A DNA stretch of 64,000 bases, taken from NCBI RefSeq assembly GCF_000327385.1, contig NW_008708797.1:2632838-2696837 (forward strand). The letters run 5' to 3'. Below, piece after piece: positions 1-15,400 of this stretch. The notes beneath the pieces were generated by a model that saw only the letters and a list, made by a program, of their open reading frames with translations, had not been told where the DNA came from and made no database searches. Within the stretch, counting starts at the first letter, position 1, and every line of letters begins with the position of its first letter. The DNA comes from Lottia gigantea (Eukaryota; Mollusca; Gastropoda; Lottiidae). A program made the position numbers and the translations under genes.

Positions 1-240
1 TACCTTATATCTTGTTTGTAGCTTTTATTGTGCTAAAAAGAAAAGTGTCAATGGCCACTGTTTTTTTTTCACAAATTGAACTTTTGAATTTTTATATATC
101 TGGATGATGTCTAAGTTTTATGTACATGTTTGTCTGGTTCACCTGGCATCACTAACTATCAATACATGAGCACATTATACAGTACATATTATGTCATGTC
201 ATATTGTATTAACATATCATTCCAACACTATTAGTCTTAC

Positions 241-426
241 CTGTTCCAAGAGCTGGAAAAGCTATTGAATGTTGTTTCAAATCATCAGCTTCTTTCAAAC
301 ACAGATTTATTGCCTTTTTCCAATTATCCTTATATCTATTAGAATCAACATGGATAATATAACGTATGTTTGAGTTACCGGTACTAATAGATGTTACTGC
401 TATTCCGTTTTCACCCATGTTAATTT
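241..426 (-). CDS. PARP14: PARP14-like exon 22: macrodomain 4, third segment
   Basis: 62 codons, phase 1 both sides: EINMGENGIAVTSISTG, the YIIHVDSNRYKDNWKKAI strand and helix, and SIAFPALGTG, the second phosphate loop, cut by the donor ACAG/GTAAGA. The next exon lies left of base 1. Confidence 0.85.
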
Positions 427-3400
427 CTGCAATGTAAAATGAATGGTCACCAAAAAGTAAGAAATTTTGTAGAATATTTAAAAAAAAAAACCTTAATAAT
501 CAAAAAAGACATCAAAATCTTATCCTCCATTACATTCAAGTCATTTCAATTCAAGACAAGTGTAATAACTTATGGATTTTCAAAATTAAATCTAAGATTT
601 CAGCCTAAACACATCCACATTATAATGTTGATGTATACACATAACAACCAATCAAATTTGTTAATCTCCAGAGCTTAGAGTGAAACATTTCCAGTCACAC
701 AGTATGCTTATCATTACAAGGAATGTTCAAATTATCAGCATAATAGTGAATAGTCTCTGACACCAAGACTGCTCCTGTCTTCGACGAGTTATACTTCATT
801 TAATGATATAAATGTGAAAATTATGAATTGACACAATGATAATTCTAGTTCTAACTGCAGATGACAGATCATGGTTGAAAGATAGCCTGCCAAGTTGATA
901 TCACAATATTAAGCATTAATATATCACGATAGGGGTATATATCTCAATTTTTTTTTTTTTTTTTTTTACTGGTTTTTGAAAGAAAATTATGATCTAGAAA
1001 TTTAATGTTACATAAAACAATAAATATCTCTAAAAACACCCCAGTCTTGAATATCCTGAAAAAAACATCTGTTTCAAATATCAAGTTACAATTATGTAGA
1101 TCTTATCTCTGCAAAAATTTTATTGTATATTATGATAATTACCATATATTATATATTATTAACAATATAAATTCCTATACCGGTATTTACCGTGATACCG
1201 GTATATTGCCCAGCCCTACTGCCAGGCAAGGTAACAAACACCCACTGTTGGCTACCATCATCAGCATGAATCATTCAATATCTAGTCATACACTTCTTAT
1301 AGAACTTTCTTTGTTGTTGATTCCCAGGCCCTTAAATTCTGTCATGAACTGTGCCTTCAAGAATGATTACAAGCTAGAAATCAATTTAAGAACAAGGACA
1401 GAAACTCATTAAATATATTTTGATTGTTTATATTTTTAACAGGATTCCTCCATAATTAATTATGATCAATTTTACAAATTTTCTTTAAAATACTTCGAGA
1501 ATTGTGCATTCTTGAGTGTTTACCAGATAAAAATTTAATGCCTTTCAGAAAAGTACACATGGAATAAAAATGCTTTGGCAAGATTTTATTCAAATTAATA
1601 AATAAAAAACCGAAACATATATATAATTTGTAAAGTGTAAAATATATATAATCATAAAACTTTTTTGGAATGTCTTGTGATGTAAAGTATGTATCAAGAA
1701 TGTTTATTTTAACTACCTGACCTCAATTTCATTATAGGTAAATATATTTTGCTGCTTACTTCCTGCAATTACACATCCTCACACATACATGATTACATTA
1801 ATCAACTACATACAACTACTACTATGTACATTTGTTTTCTTCTAAACTAAATATTTGGTCCTAACTACCTCTCCAGGCATTATCTATGTACATAAATCAG
1901 CACCTTTATATTCGTGTTCACCTCTTTGTATATACACCCTTACCTTGGGTGTTCTTTGAGTTCATCTTTTCTAAAATGTTCCAAACACTCAATTTATATA
2001 TATATTTTCTTTCTTGCTCTATGTTGTACAGACTCCTAGCTTTTGTTATAGTCATAGTCTTATTGGTGCACCATTGGATCTGACCAGGAGCAGTTTAGGA
2101 TATACTACAGGACTTTTAAATGATGTTCGTGTCTCAGCATTCGCTTGTAGTTTTAGTTTTCTATCAAGTTCAACTCATCTGCTTGTTAAATTCATCTAAA
2201 AACACTTTACAGTTCACACATTTATTTAGGCTCATATCGAGTGCCATATCATAAAAATATAACAATGCACAAGCATAAGGAATGACGATAAGTATCAGAA
2301 AGCGAATGAATGTCAATAGTTTATCACTGCTCTCTTCTTTATAACCCTGTTTCATCCACCCATCTCCTAATTTTGTTGCTGTGCAATGACATAGAGCAAT
2401 TCAAGGACCCCATAACCTACAATCAGAAACAGATATTGTTCACCACAACGTCCGAAGTCTAAATAGTGATGATCCTTTTGATCTTGTACAAGCAGCCTTC
2501 AATGATATTGACATAATAACCTTGTCTGAAACCTGGCTAACCAATGATGCAGATGTCAAAGGAATAAAATTCAGTAACTACCACAGCCTGTTAATGTGCA
2601 ATAGAGAGGATGCCCCAGGAGGAGGGGTTGCTATATATGTTCATAAACGACTATTCCTCAAGCCTCTGTCTGACTTAATAGTACCTGGACTTGAAGCTGT
2701 ATGGGCAGAAGTAGGAAACAAATCTATCACCTCCTTATAGAGTCGTTCTATAGAAGCCAACTCAAATCAGTTAAGATTTTCAACACCCTTCTTTCTCCTG
2801 GAAACTTTCCTGTCGTATGGAAAGATACTAATGTAGTGCCGATTGTCAAAAAACCAAAGATCTGAACCAACACCAGTCCCAAATGGTTTTCTGCAAGGAT
2901 CTGTTCTAGGTCCTCTCTTATTTATGATATATATCAACGACATTGTAAACAGCTTAAATTCCAACATTTGTCTTATGCAGATGATGCCTCTCTCTACGTT
3001 ACTATTGAAGAACCATCTGCTTGCCAAAATTACCCAAATCAAGGCCTGGGCAAAATCCTCGAATGGTCTAACAACTGGAAAAAAAAAACTGTTTCTCTTC
3101 ATTTCAGCAGAAAAAGGGCTCCCACCAAAATCAATCTTTCTTTTAATAATCAAATCATAACAGCAGTTGAACATCACAAACACTGTTCTTCGATAGTTCT
3201 GGAACCTGGACTTGTCACATTGCAAACATCGTCTTAAAAGCCGGAATACTGATAGACTCCTTCAGAAGCCTAAAATATTGATTAAATAGTAAAACTTTGG
3301 AACTGATCAACAAGTCCTTTATTCTTCCAGTGTTTGACTATGGAGATGTCATCTGGCACAACTGTTCAAAAGGAGACCGCAGCACATTAGAGAACCTGCA

Positions 3401-6400
3401 ACTAAATGCCTTACGAACCATTACCGGACTAGTTCGGGGAACATCACACAAACTTCTGTACAGGGAGGCATGCTTCACTTCTCTTGAAACTCGCCATTAT
3501 CGTCATAAACTTACCTTATTCTACAAAATAATTAACAAATTAGTACCCCCCTTCTTCAGTAGTCTTGTCCTTCCTTTAGTTGCTTCTGTCAATCCCTATC
3601 CTGTCAGAAATCAGGAAAACTAAATTCCATCAAATTCCGAGCATTACAAAAAACTGTGGAACAATCTCCCTCAAAATATTCAGTCTGCAAGATCGGTTGC
3701 CATCTTTAAGAAAGCTTTGTCATCAGAAGATTACGTTGTCATAACCTTGTTTAATTTCGGAACAAGAGCATTACAAATTATACATTGCAGATTGAGACAC
3801 AATAAAAGTGAGGTAAAAGCACGTAAATTCCAAATGTTTATTTCAGATAACTTGTCCTTCTAGACGACGCCGAACACTTTCTTTTACACTGCAAATCATA
3901 CGCCGCTAAAAGGCGATCAAGAACTGACAAACTCCACCATTCAAGAAGATAGCTTGTCAGGCAAGGTAATATACGCCCACTGGCCGCTTTGATTTTAAAT
4001 AAAAATATTTGGCAGCACATTAACAATTACCGGTATGATATATTCAACTTTCAGACATACACTTCTTTTGAACTTTTAGAGGCGATATTGAATAGGCCTA
4101 CTATTACTAAGTTTCATCAAAATCTGTCAAGAATTAGGCCTTCGAGAGTGTTTAAAGGTTAAAACTTGAATGCGTATAAGAACAGGGGTAAAAATATTTT
4201 TTTTGATTTTTCTTATTTTCGTTAGGGTTCATCTTTGGGTGATTACATACACCCACACCAAGTTTCATCAAAATCCATCAAGAATTGTTTTTACGTGCTA
4301 CAAATTGAATGCATTTTCAAGAACAAGGGCAATAACTCATACCAATTATTTTTCGATTTTTCTGATGTTCAATACGGTTCATCCTTAGGAGACAACAAAC
4401 ACTCACACGAAGGTTCGTCAAAATCTGTCAATAATTGAAACTTCTCGAGCGTTTACGAGCTAAAAATTGAACACGTTTTCAAGAACAAGGGCAGTAACTC
4501 ATATCAATTATTTTTCGATTATTCTGATTTTCAATAGGGTTCATCCTTGGATGATTACTAACACTCAACCAGGGCAATAACTCATACTTAATAAATTTCA
4601 TCTTTATTTCTCAGTTTTCCTCTTTTAAAATTTATCATGTCTATAATCATCATAATAATGATATTTGGTCTACGTATCGTGAGGTTATGAGCCAACATCA
4701 TACAACTCTTGCCAATTCACAAGCTATTCACAAATATTATTGATAAATATTTTTTACCTGCTGCTGATTTATTTCTATCAATATCACTTCCATAAACTTT
4801 ATAAATAGCTTTTGAAACAGCTCCTACAAAACATTATTCCATTAAGCAACATAAATTTTCACCCATTCGTTTCTAAAAGATAGTGGACCACAGCCATATA
4901 CGCCCACCATGGCATGCAGATGGTAAAAACGAAACATCCATTTTAAGTTTCATCAAAATCGAAAATAGCTCAAATTCGAACTTGATCTTCATTTTATGAA
5001 TATGTATCCACATACCGAATTTCATTTGATTCCATCAAAAAATCTAGTTTTGAGAGCGTTTACAAGCAAATGTTGACGGACTGAGGACCGACAGAGTGTT
5101 TACAAGCAATTGATGTTGATAGAAGCACTTACTGTATAGAGGTTAAAGGGCGATAACTCCTCAAAACTGACGTAAGAGACCTAAATCTTGAAAAAGCCTT
5201 AAATTTAATCAGAAGTAAACTTAACTTTCTCAAACCTTTCAATTAAGGTTCAATTACATCCATTTCAAGTTTCATCAAAAACTAAGAGAGTAATAGCATA
5301 TTCAAGATTTTGGGGAAATGGCAATAACTCTGCTTCTAGCGGTCGAAAATAGCTCAAATTCAAACTTGATCTTTGTTTTATGAATATGTATACAAATACC
5401 GAATTTTATTTGATTCCATCAAAAAATCTAGTTTTGAGAGCGTTTACAAGCAAATATTGACGGACGGACGGACCGACAGACAGGGGTGCTGACAATATAC
5501 GTCCACATAGAGAGATGTGGGCGTATAAAAAGCAACCAAAAAAGAGGTCTTAAGTCTTAGAGGTCACAAAATCCAATTTCTAGAATTACAATTGAATACT
5601 TTCCTCCATTCTCTAATCTACGTCAACCACATCTGGACCAAATGATACCACATTTTAGTGACTAAAATAAGGATTTTTTCATATCTAAGTTCTTTCTAAT
5701 GCATTTGCAGTACAAAACCTTGAATATCTCATAAATTTACTGTCTTTAATTATACTGAGTTTTCTCACAAAATCTTTTTAAATCAATAGCAATAACCCAA
5801 ATACTTCAAATTATCAAAATCGCACTGCCTTCAAGTTTAAATTTTTTAAAAATGTTAAGATATTTATAAGAATTATAAATTATCATCTTAAATTATTGTA
5901 GCCTCATGTCTAGTATCATGTCTACAAACCAATGACTCCAAAACCCAATAATAATTGATACAGATTAGGAGATTAATATTTTGATGGTAAGCTGTGAAAA
6001 CTATTACTGATTAGCTTAATTTCTCTTTCTATTTTACAAATGATCGTATAGATGGAGAACATGTCCTATTATTAAGTAAGGTTAGGAGAATTCAGATAAA
6101 ATTCAAATGTTGAACATGTTATTTAAGGGTGAAGAGTACAGGAATATATCATTTTAATATTTACCTAGTGATGATAGATTTCTATCAGTACTGTTTACAA
6201 TTATTGAAACCTTGGCTGATAAAATATCTCCACTTCTAACAATAAGTTTAAATTTACCAACATTAATACCCTTAACCATTTCACCACTTGTAACTTCTAT
6301 CCAATCATCTTGTCTTGTTTCTTGCATGTCAGATTTCTTTTTTCCTTTAAATAACAAATATACCCATGTTAGCATACAGTTGATAAAATTAGGAAACTTT

Positions 6401-9400
6401 CACTTTCAAGAAATTCTATTGCTAATTATAGGTATACAACATTTTATACAGCATCATATTTCAAATATTCAATAAAATTGTCACAAATAGCTAAGATTTA
6501 AACATACACTTTTTGTATTTAATACAAACACAAAGTTTTATGAAAACGTCCAGACAAAGTAGCATGTGGCCACAGGCAGCTTTGTTTAAAAGCACAATGA
6601 TCAAAACTAATAAGATAACACCCACTGGCAGAATCTTTATATGTAATCAGTTCAGGAACAATCACTAGTATGAAATATTCAACCTTTAGTCATACATTTC
6701 CTTTGAACCTTTTTTGCGTGAACTATATAAGCAAGTTTTGTCAAAATCTTGCAGAAATTGTGCCTTATGAAGTGTTTATTAGCTAAAACCAAGGGCAATA
6801 ACTTAGCTTTTATATTAGCTTATAAAGTATTTTTTGATTTCTTTGATTTCATCCTTGGATGATAATCAACATATGTGCAAAGTTTTGTCAAAATCTGTAA
6901 AGAATTGTGCTTTCAAGAGCATCTGTGGACGGACAGACGGATCAATGGACTGATTGGTCACTGTACCTACCAAATTTCATGTGGGCAAATAAAAATGTAT
7001 TTAATTCAAGTAAGGTTCAATAATTTTTCAATATTCTATACTTTTCATAGGGTTTACACTTAGATGATAATCTAATTTCTGTGAGAACTGTTCAAATAGA
7101 AAATTGGCTTCAATATTTGTCAATGTCTTAAGGTTTATCATAGAAGCATTTTGATGAGCAGAGAAATTAAACATTTTCTGATTTTTAAAAAAAAAATTTA
7201 AGATTTACAATAAACAATTTCATGAAGTTTCTTTTAAATCTGTCAAGAATTATGCCTTTTAGATTACAGACTAAAAATTCGACCAAGTTCAAACAACAGT
7301 TTGTGTTCTCCAACAGCAAAATTAAATGTAGTTAAAAACAAATTATACCTACCTCTTTTCTTAGGTTGAGGTCTAGATTGGAATGTACCGCCTGATTGAA
7401 ATATGAATTGGAAAGCCTGAAAATTAAGTGAACTGAACATGTACCATACCAATTTAATGTCATGGTTCCTGCAATTCCAGACAAATTTAGCAAAATGTTT
7501 GGTAAGAGGCCTTCTAATGGATGATTCTATTAATCATCTGGGAGATGTCAGAGACACATGTACAATTCACAGTACTGTAGATTCTTCAAGATGTAGAGTC
7601 TCTCACAGTTTCATTTTTGTAAAAATATTGACAAAACACACATCAAAACAAAAGATAACTTGCCAGGAAAGGTAATAAGGCTGGGCGATATACCTGTATC
7701 ACCATAAATCCCAGTATAGGAATTTATATTGTTAGTATTGTTAGCCTTAAAGTTTCATAATAATCTATAGAATTTCCTTGCTAACCTTTACTGTGGCTGT
7801 ATCACCTCCATATACTACAATATTAATATTACTAATTCTTCCACCATTAACTTTATATTCATTAACACTATCATAAAATATTTTAGCAACAACATCTCTA
7901 GGATATCCTAAATTTCCAGTACCAATAGCTGGGAATGCTATTGATTGAAATCCTGCTTCTTCAGCAGTTACAATGCAGTCCAAAATAAGTTTTTTTAAGA
8001 ACTGAAAGCATAAACGTAACAATTTCATAATGATAATAAAAAGTTCAATGACAAAGGTTTTACTACTTGAAAAAAATTTGATGATTTTTTTTTTTTTAGA
8101 AGATTTATATTCACAAACCTTTTCTGTTCCTGGTGCATACTGAGTGAGAGTGGTATGGTAAACTTTTTTACATTTCAATTTTCCACCAGAAGTAATAGCT
8201 ATATCACCAACTTGTATACCGTCTGGATAGTTTTGATCACATTCTTGTTGTAAACTTGATCCACCAGCTTTATAAAGAGACCCAGATACAGCACCATTTT
8301 GTAAGTTTAGTTCAGCAGAAGCTGTATTCACTATGACATCAGCCTAAAACAAAGCAAGTTTGCTAAAATTTCTGTCCTGTCCTACAAAAATACAACTTTT
8401 ATGTACCTGATATTTATCATAGACTTAAAGAATATGATAGCTTGCCAGGCAAGGTAATATACACCCACTGACAGCTTTGATTGTGAATAAAAATATTTGT
8501 ATAACAAAGAAAGAAGTGGGGGTTTCCAAGTTTAGATTTGTCATTGATCCCATTGGAAAGTTTGCAATCTGATATCCAATGGAGTTAAATGGAGGGCCTA
8601 TTGGCTGTAGACTGTGTTAGATCCGTGTTGGTGACGAGTCGGTTGATTATTAGGTAGTCGAGATTTTGACTGGAGTGTCTCTGTAAATGGAAGTGAGAGG
8701 CGACTAGTGTGTCCCTCTTTGGATAGATAGGTTCATGCTTGGGTAATCCGTCAAGAATTGTACCATTTAGTGTGTTTACAAGTTAAAATTTAACGCGCTT
8801 TCATAGACAATAACTCATACTAAGCATTTTTCGATTTTTCTGCTTTCAACAGGTTCATCCTTGGGTGATTATGAACACTCACAACAAGTTTCGTCAAATT
8901 CCATCAAGAATTGTGCCTTCTAGAGTGTTAATGAGCTAAAAATTGAATGCGTTTTCAAGTACAAGATCAATAACTAATAATAAGCATTTTTCTGATTTTC
9001 GATAGGGATCATGCTTGGGTGATAACAAGCATTCACACCAAGTTTCATCAAAAACAGTCAAGAATTTAACCTTTTAGAGTGCAATTGTGGACGGACAGGG
9101 GTGACGCCAATATACGCCCTCTATTTCATGTTGGTGTATAAAAATAATGAATACGTGATATCTATAATAACTATCAGAGTAAAATAATAAAAACTAGTGT
9201 TAAACCGTTAATCAATTAACCAATTTCGGGTAGTATTTGACGGGTAACCGGGTCAGATTTGAGATAATCAGTTAACCATCAATTTTATAAGAAGTAAAAA
9301 GAGGGCAATTTTGACAGAAAATTCGTCACTGTATGAATCTTTGAGCTGTTTTCTTTAGTAAATAACCATCTTTAATGATTGAATAATTGAGATTAATAAA

Positions 9401-12400
9401 TGCTCAAGGTTATCAATTATCAAAACACTAACGAGTTGCAAGATTTGTGGTCAAGATTATCGCGCCTCTTTTTTGATATAAGTTCAACTAATTACTTGTT
9501 CTGGATAATCGCGTCACAATGGACTTAGTTTGTTGACAGTTGCTGTGTGCACCGTTATGTTAATTAGGTTAAACAAAATTAATAAGCACTGGAGCCCTGT
9601 AATTATTATCAGACGTTCGGCACACGCCACGGTACGTTGCATCTTATTATTTTTATTGTATTGCGGAAATGTAACACAGAGTTTTAATATGTTTTGTTAT
9701 TACTTTTATCATTTCAATCGGTACGAGCTGCTTAGAATAAAACGGTTATAAAGATTACTTTTTATTAACTCTCCTCTAATTGGCGGTTTGTTTCTTCTTG
9801 CCTGTCAATCAGCTTCAAGCTTATTAATATTCATGAGTACAGATTCATTGAGACAATAGTTTTATAACAGTTGTGGAACCAGTAAACTGATTCGCGTCGA
9901 CTTCAATGAGATACTCTCATTACACTGACCCCACAACTTTGATCTGTTAGAGACTGAGTGACAATGGCGCCAATCTGTCTGAATTCTGTCAGGCCCGCTC
10001 GTAATCTTACATTGAAGCAGACACTTCAATGGGTTGTTTGGTATCTGTCGATTTGTACCGACGATTCAAGGGGTACTATCCAAAATCTTCCTGGGTACTC
10101 ATTCACACTTAACTCTAGTTTAGTTAATGGTGAGCCCTTTTATAATCTTTAGTAATTAACCGGGATTAATCGAGTAACAAACGGTTATTGCCGACGATTA
10201 CCCGGTTCGTAAAATTCACTAACCGTTTCAACACTAATAAAAACCTGATATTTATCGTAATATTGTACTGATATTTATCATAATAGACTTTAACAATATA
10301 CACTGATAAATATATATACTGATATTTATCATAGACTTTTAGAAGAATATATAAAATATCTGATATCATAGACTTCTATAACAAGTGGTTGCCTTACAAG
10401 ATACGCCCACTTTCCTGATACATTTTCAGTTTATCAAGGGGGGTCACCTATCTATCTATCAAATCATACCAAAAATATGATATTTTCAAGATATTGTTGA
10501 TTTAATCAAACACACATTATTTAATAAAATTCTGACATAAACTGTCTCCTCTATAGCCAACAAATTTTGATGCTTTTTTATTAAGTCAAGGGCATTAACT
10601 TTGAAACGCTTTATCCAATTGTTACCGATTACGAACTCGACTGAGATTTCATCAACATGTATATGCATACCTAGTTCCATCTAGGTTGAATAAAAACTGT
10701 AGTGTCTATCGTGCCATAATCGAAATTTAACACATTTTTATTATGTCGAGGGCATAAACTCTGAAACCATTCATCCAATTATTACCAATTTCGAACTTGA
10801 CTGAAATAAAAACTGTAGCCTCTATCGCACCTACAAGGCAAATTTGATGCGTTTTTTCTAAGTCAAGGGTAATTACTCCGGAATCATTCATCCGATTATT
10901 ACCAATTTCGTACTTGACCGAGATCTTATCAATATATATGTACGCATACCAAGTTTCATCAAGATCGGATAAAAGCTGTAGTCTCTATTGTGCCTACAAG
11001 CCAAATTTGATGTGTTTGTACTAAGTCAAGAGCAATAACTCTGAAACCGGTCATCCATTATTACCAATTTCGAACTTGACGGAGATCTCATCAATATATA
11101 CATGCATACCAAGTTTCATCCATATTGGATAAAAATAGCTTGCGTTGCAAGGTAACATACGCCCACTGGCAGCTGTCAGAAAAAATAAAACAGTCTTTAG
11201 TGACTAAAGTACGAATTTTCTCATATTGAAGAAATCATTCATGCTGAATAATTCCACAAATTTTTTCAAAATCAATATCAATAACCCAAATACAACAAAC
11301 AATTAAATCACACAGCTCTAATCAAGGGCAAAAAACAACTTTTAACACGTTTTTCGTTAACTTAATGGCATTAACTCAAAAACATTTCATCGAAAATGCG
11401 TCAAGTTAGAACTTGTCTGAGATCTTATCAATTTCAATGATCACACCAAGTTTCATCAGAATCGGTTGAAAACTGTAGCTTCTATTGTGCCCACGAACAA
11501 ATTTTGACACGTTTTTACAAAGTCAAGGGCAATAACTCAAAAACCGTTCATCAAAATTGCATCAAGTTAGAACTTGTCTGAGATCTTATCAACTCCAATG
11601 ATCACCACAAGTTTCATCAGAATCGGTTGAAAACTGTAGCGTCAATCCTGCTCACAAACTATTTTTAGCAAATTTTGACGCATTTTAACAAAGTCAAGGG
11701 CAATAACTCAAAAACTGTTCATCGAAAATTTGCAAGTTAGAACTTGTCCGAGATCTTATCAATTCCAATGATCACACCAAGTTTCATCAGAATCGGTTGA
11801 AAACTGTAGCTTCAATCCTGCTCACGAACTATTTTTAACAAATTTCGACTCGTTTTAACAAAGTCAAGGGCAATAATTCAAAAACCGTTCATCGAAAATG
11901 CGTTATGTTAGAACTTATCCGAGATCTTATCAATTGCAATATCACACCAAGTTTCATCAGAATCGGTTGAAAACTGTAGCTTCAATCCTGCTCACAAACT
12001 ATTTTTGACAAATTTTGACGCGTTTTAACAAAGTCAAGGGCAATAACTCAAAAACTGTTCATCGAAAATGCGTCAAGTTAGAACTTGTCCGAGATCTTAT
12101 CAATTCCAATGATCACACCAAGTTTCATCAGAATCGGCTGAAAACTGTAGCTTCAATCCTGCTCACGAACTATTTTTAACAAATTTTGACGCGTTTTAAC
12201 AAAGTCAAGGGCAATAACTCAAAAACCGTTCATCGAAAATGCCACAAGTTAGAACTTGTCCGAGATCTTATCAATTCCAATAATCACACCAAGTTTCATC
12301 AGAATCGGATGAAAACTGTAGCTTCAATCCTGCTCACGAACAATTTTTAACAAATTTCAAGGCGTTCTAAGTCAAGGGCAATATCTAAAAAACCGTTCAT

Positions 12401-15400
12401 CGAAAATATGTCAAATTCGAACTTGACCGAGATCTTATCAATCTAAAGCATCACACCACAAGTGCTCACAAGAAATGTTGACGGACGGACCGACGGACAG
12501 GGGCGACGACAATATACGACCACATATTAAAACTGTAGCCTCTATCGTGCCTACAAGAATTGTGAACGGACGGACCGTTTCCATGTGGGTGTATAAAAAT
12601 CAGTATATTCTGAAAGCAGTAAATAATATGTACTGGCAATGTTACTTTTTCCAAAGGTGTAATTCATGACATCTAAAATATCTCCAGTCCCATCATTAAA
12701 TAATTTTCTCACACTCTCACGAAGTAATGAACCAAATTTGCCGTTTACATTTTGACACCTTTCAGATATGGATAGACTAATAATAAGTAAACCAATTATG
12801 CAGGCCATAAATGAATGTTTACAGGCTACAGTAAAATTACAAAAACGATGAAACGAAACGAATGAAACAAGGTTGAGTTTACATAAGAATTAGGCATCCA
12901 GTCGCGCATGATAATCTACCGATAATAAAAAAGAATTCTGAAACAACGTCCATGTTATATAGGCCTGTTCTGGACCTCACAGATTGACAGTAAAAAATAC
13001 TATAAAAACTTCAAGATTTTGTTTTTGAGCAAAAGGAGGGCCACATAAAATTTATTGTAAAAGCAAAAGTAGAATCTTCCAGATGTTGATATAAAGATAG
13101 CTTGCCAGGCAAGGCAATATACGCCCACTGGCAGCTTTGATTTTGAACATAAATATTTAGCAGTAGAGTAACAATCACCAGTATGAAATATTCAACCTTC
13201 AGTCATACACTTCTTTTGAACTCTTTAGGGCGATACTGAATAATATTGAGTATGAGTTATTGCCCTTGTTCTTGAAAACATGTTCAATCTTTAGCTCGTG
13301 AAAACTCTAGAAGACAAATATTCAATCTTCAGCGAGGTAATGAATAATAAAACCAAGTTTTGTCAAAATTCGGCAAGAATCATGCCTTCTAGAGTTTTTA
13401 TAAGCTACAAATTGAACGGGTTTTCAAGATCAAGGGCAATAACTCATACTAAACATTTTTTCGATTTTTCTCATTTTCAATAGGCTTTATCCATGGGTGA
13501 TAACAAACACTCAAGCCAAATTTTGTTAAAATCTTTCAAGAATTGTGCCTTCTAGAGTGTTTACAAGCTCAAAATTGAACGCGTTTTCAAGAATAAGGGC
13601 AATAACTCATACTCAATATTTTTCAATTTTTCTGTATTTCAATACGGTTTATCCATGGGTGATAACGAACACTCATGTCAAGTTTCGTCAAAATCCGTCA
13701 AGAATTGCACCTTCTTCGAGGGTTTCAAGAACAAGGGCAATAACTCATAGTAAATATTTTTCGATTAATCTGATTTTCAATAGGGTTCATCCTTGGGTGA
13801 TTGCAAACAACCATACCAAGTTTCGTCGAAATCAGTCAAGAGTGGCGGACGGACCGACCGATGGGCCAACGGAAAGAGGTGACGGCAATATACGCCCCCA
13901 TTTCATGTAAAATACACATTATCCAAATCAAATTACCATCTTAATTAGGGGATTAATTAATTAGGCAATGATAAAATTATTACGTGATGTGATTAAGGTG
14001 TGTTACTGGCAATCAAGATACAAGTAATGGTAGATATTTTGTTGATTTATGGTAGAGAATTTGGACATTCAAGACGGTAGGTCCCTTGAAAATTTGGTAA
14101 GGAAAAAAATCGGGTATCCCGTTGGTAGAGCGATGGACAACCTGCAAAAGCGGTAAAAACCTGACAACATCGGTAGATTGCACATGTATGAGAATATGGC
14201 CTACATGTATTCCATAGAATTTTTCTGCTGACAAGGAATCCGCTAGTTGATCACGTGACTTCATTCATTGGACTACATACTAGCAGACGACACTTAGAAT
14301 TCTGATTTTACATTTATATACTCACAGACACTTTAGCTATCTCTCCTATAGTCAAGACTGCCATCATATTATCTGCAAAAATAAGGAAAACTTAATGGTG
14401 CATCAAAAATTGGTAAAGCAGATAAATTCAATGTTGGATCTTCATTTTATTATTTTATATACACACACCAAATTTAATCAAAATCAACTAAAAACTTTAG
14501 ATTTTAGACCTCCTTTAATTTAAATGAGAATGGACGTGCAAAAATGGATGCCAACAAAAGAGAAATCTGGGAATATAAAAGGTTTAAAAGTGTTTTCTGC
14601 AACACAGTGTACTATGAGGGACTTAAACCTGTTACCTCATGTCAAGGACCGGCTAGTGTGCATTTTATTTCTAACATGCATGTAATTAACTAGTGTCTCA
14701 CAATTAAAGAATTATAGGTCTACACTGAAATATCAAATTTCTATACTCACCATTTGCGTTTGATTTAGGTCTTACAATTGGCTCCTGTATACTAGCATTT
14801 GAAAACTGACTTGCCTTTTTAAATGCCTGAAATAGATTGGGGAAAAAGATACAATAACTTATCAAAACTGCGCTGTTAACTCTTATCCTTTATACAAAAA
14901 CTTTGTATCCCTTGTAACCAAATGTACAAAAGAATTTTTGCTATGCCAGAGGAATATCTGTTCTGATCATTCAATTATCATGAAAATTGTCACGTCAGAT
15001 TTCATCATACATAATAACTTGCAAGGTTCAATTCTGAAGTACCGGTACAGATAAAACAAAAGGTTGGCTGGCACCTTGGGCTAAAAACTTTACATATAAA
15101 ATGAAATGAAATGAATGGAGTTTTAAGTCCTACTCTTCTGCACCTTGTTTACATATAAATGGCCAGATATTCTTTTGTAGGCTATTTTATTGGCTTTAAT
15201 TTGTTACTAAATGATCATTTTCATCTGATCAAATCTGCAAATATTTCAGGAAGAAATACCCCAAATCATTGGCAAATCGTAAACCTCACTGATATTGTGT
15301 CACAATTGCCTAGTATTGCCTCTAATTCAATTATGGACGGACAGCTGAGATACTACCTGTCGCACATTAGTTAGACACCGACCTGATATATCCTACATAT

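Noticed and set aside
2767-3225. 152-codon open frame on minus
   Set aside because: Antisense to the decayed LINE RT; no recognisable domain.
12551-12808. 85-codon frame with signal-peptide-like start
   Set aside because: Its end lies in pearl repeat DNA and no splice or homology support exists; kept only as a note in the intron entry.
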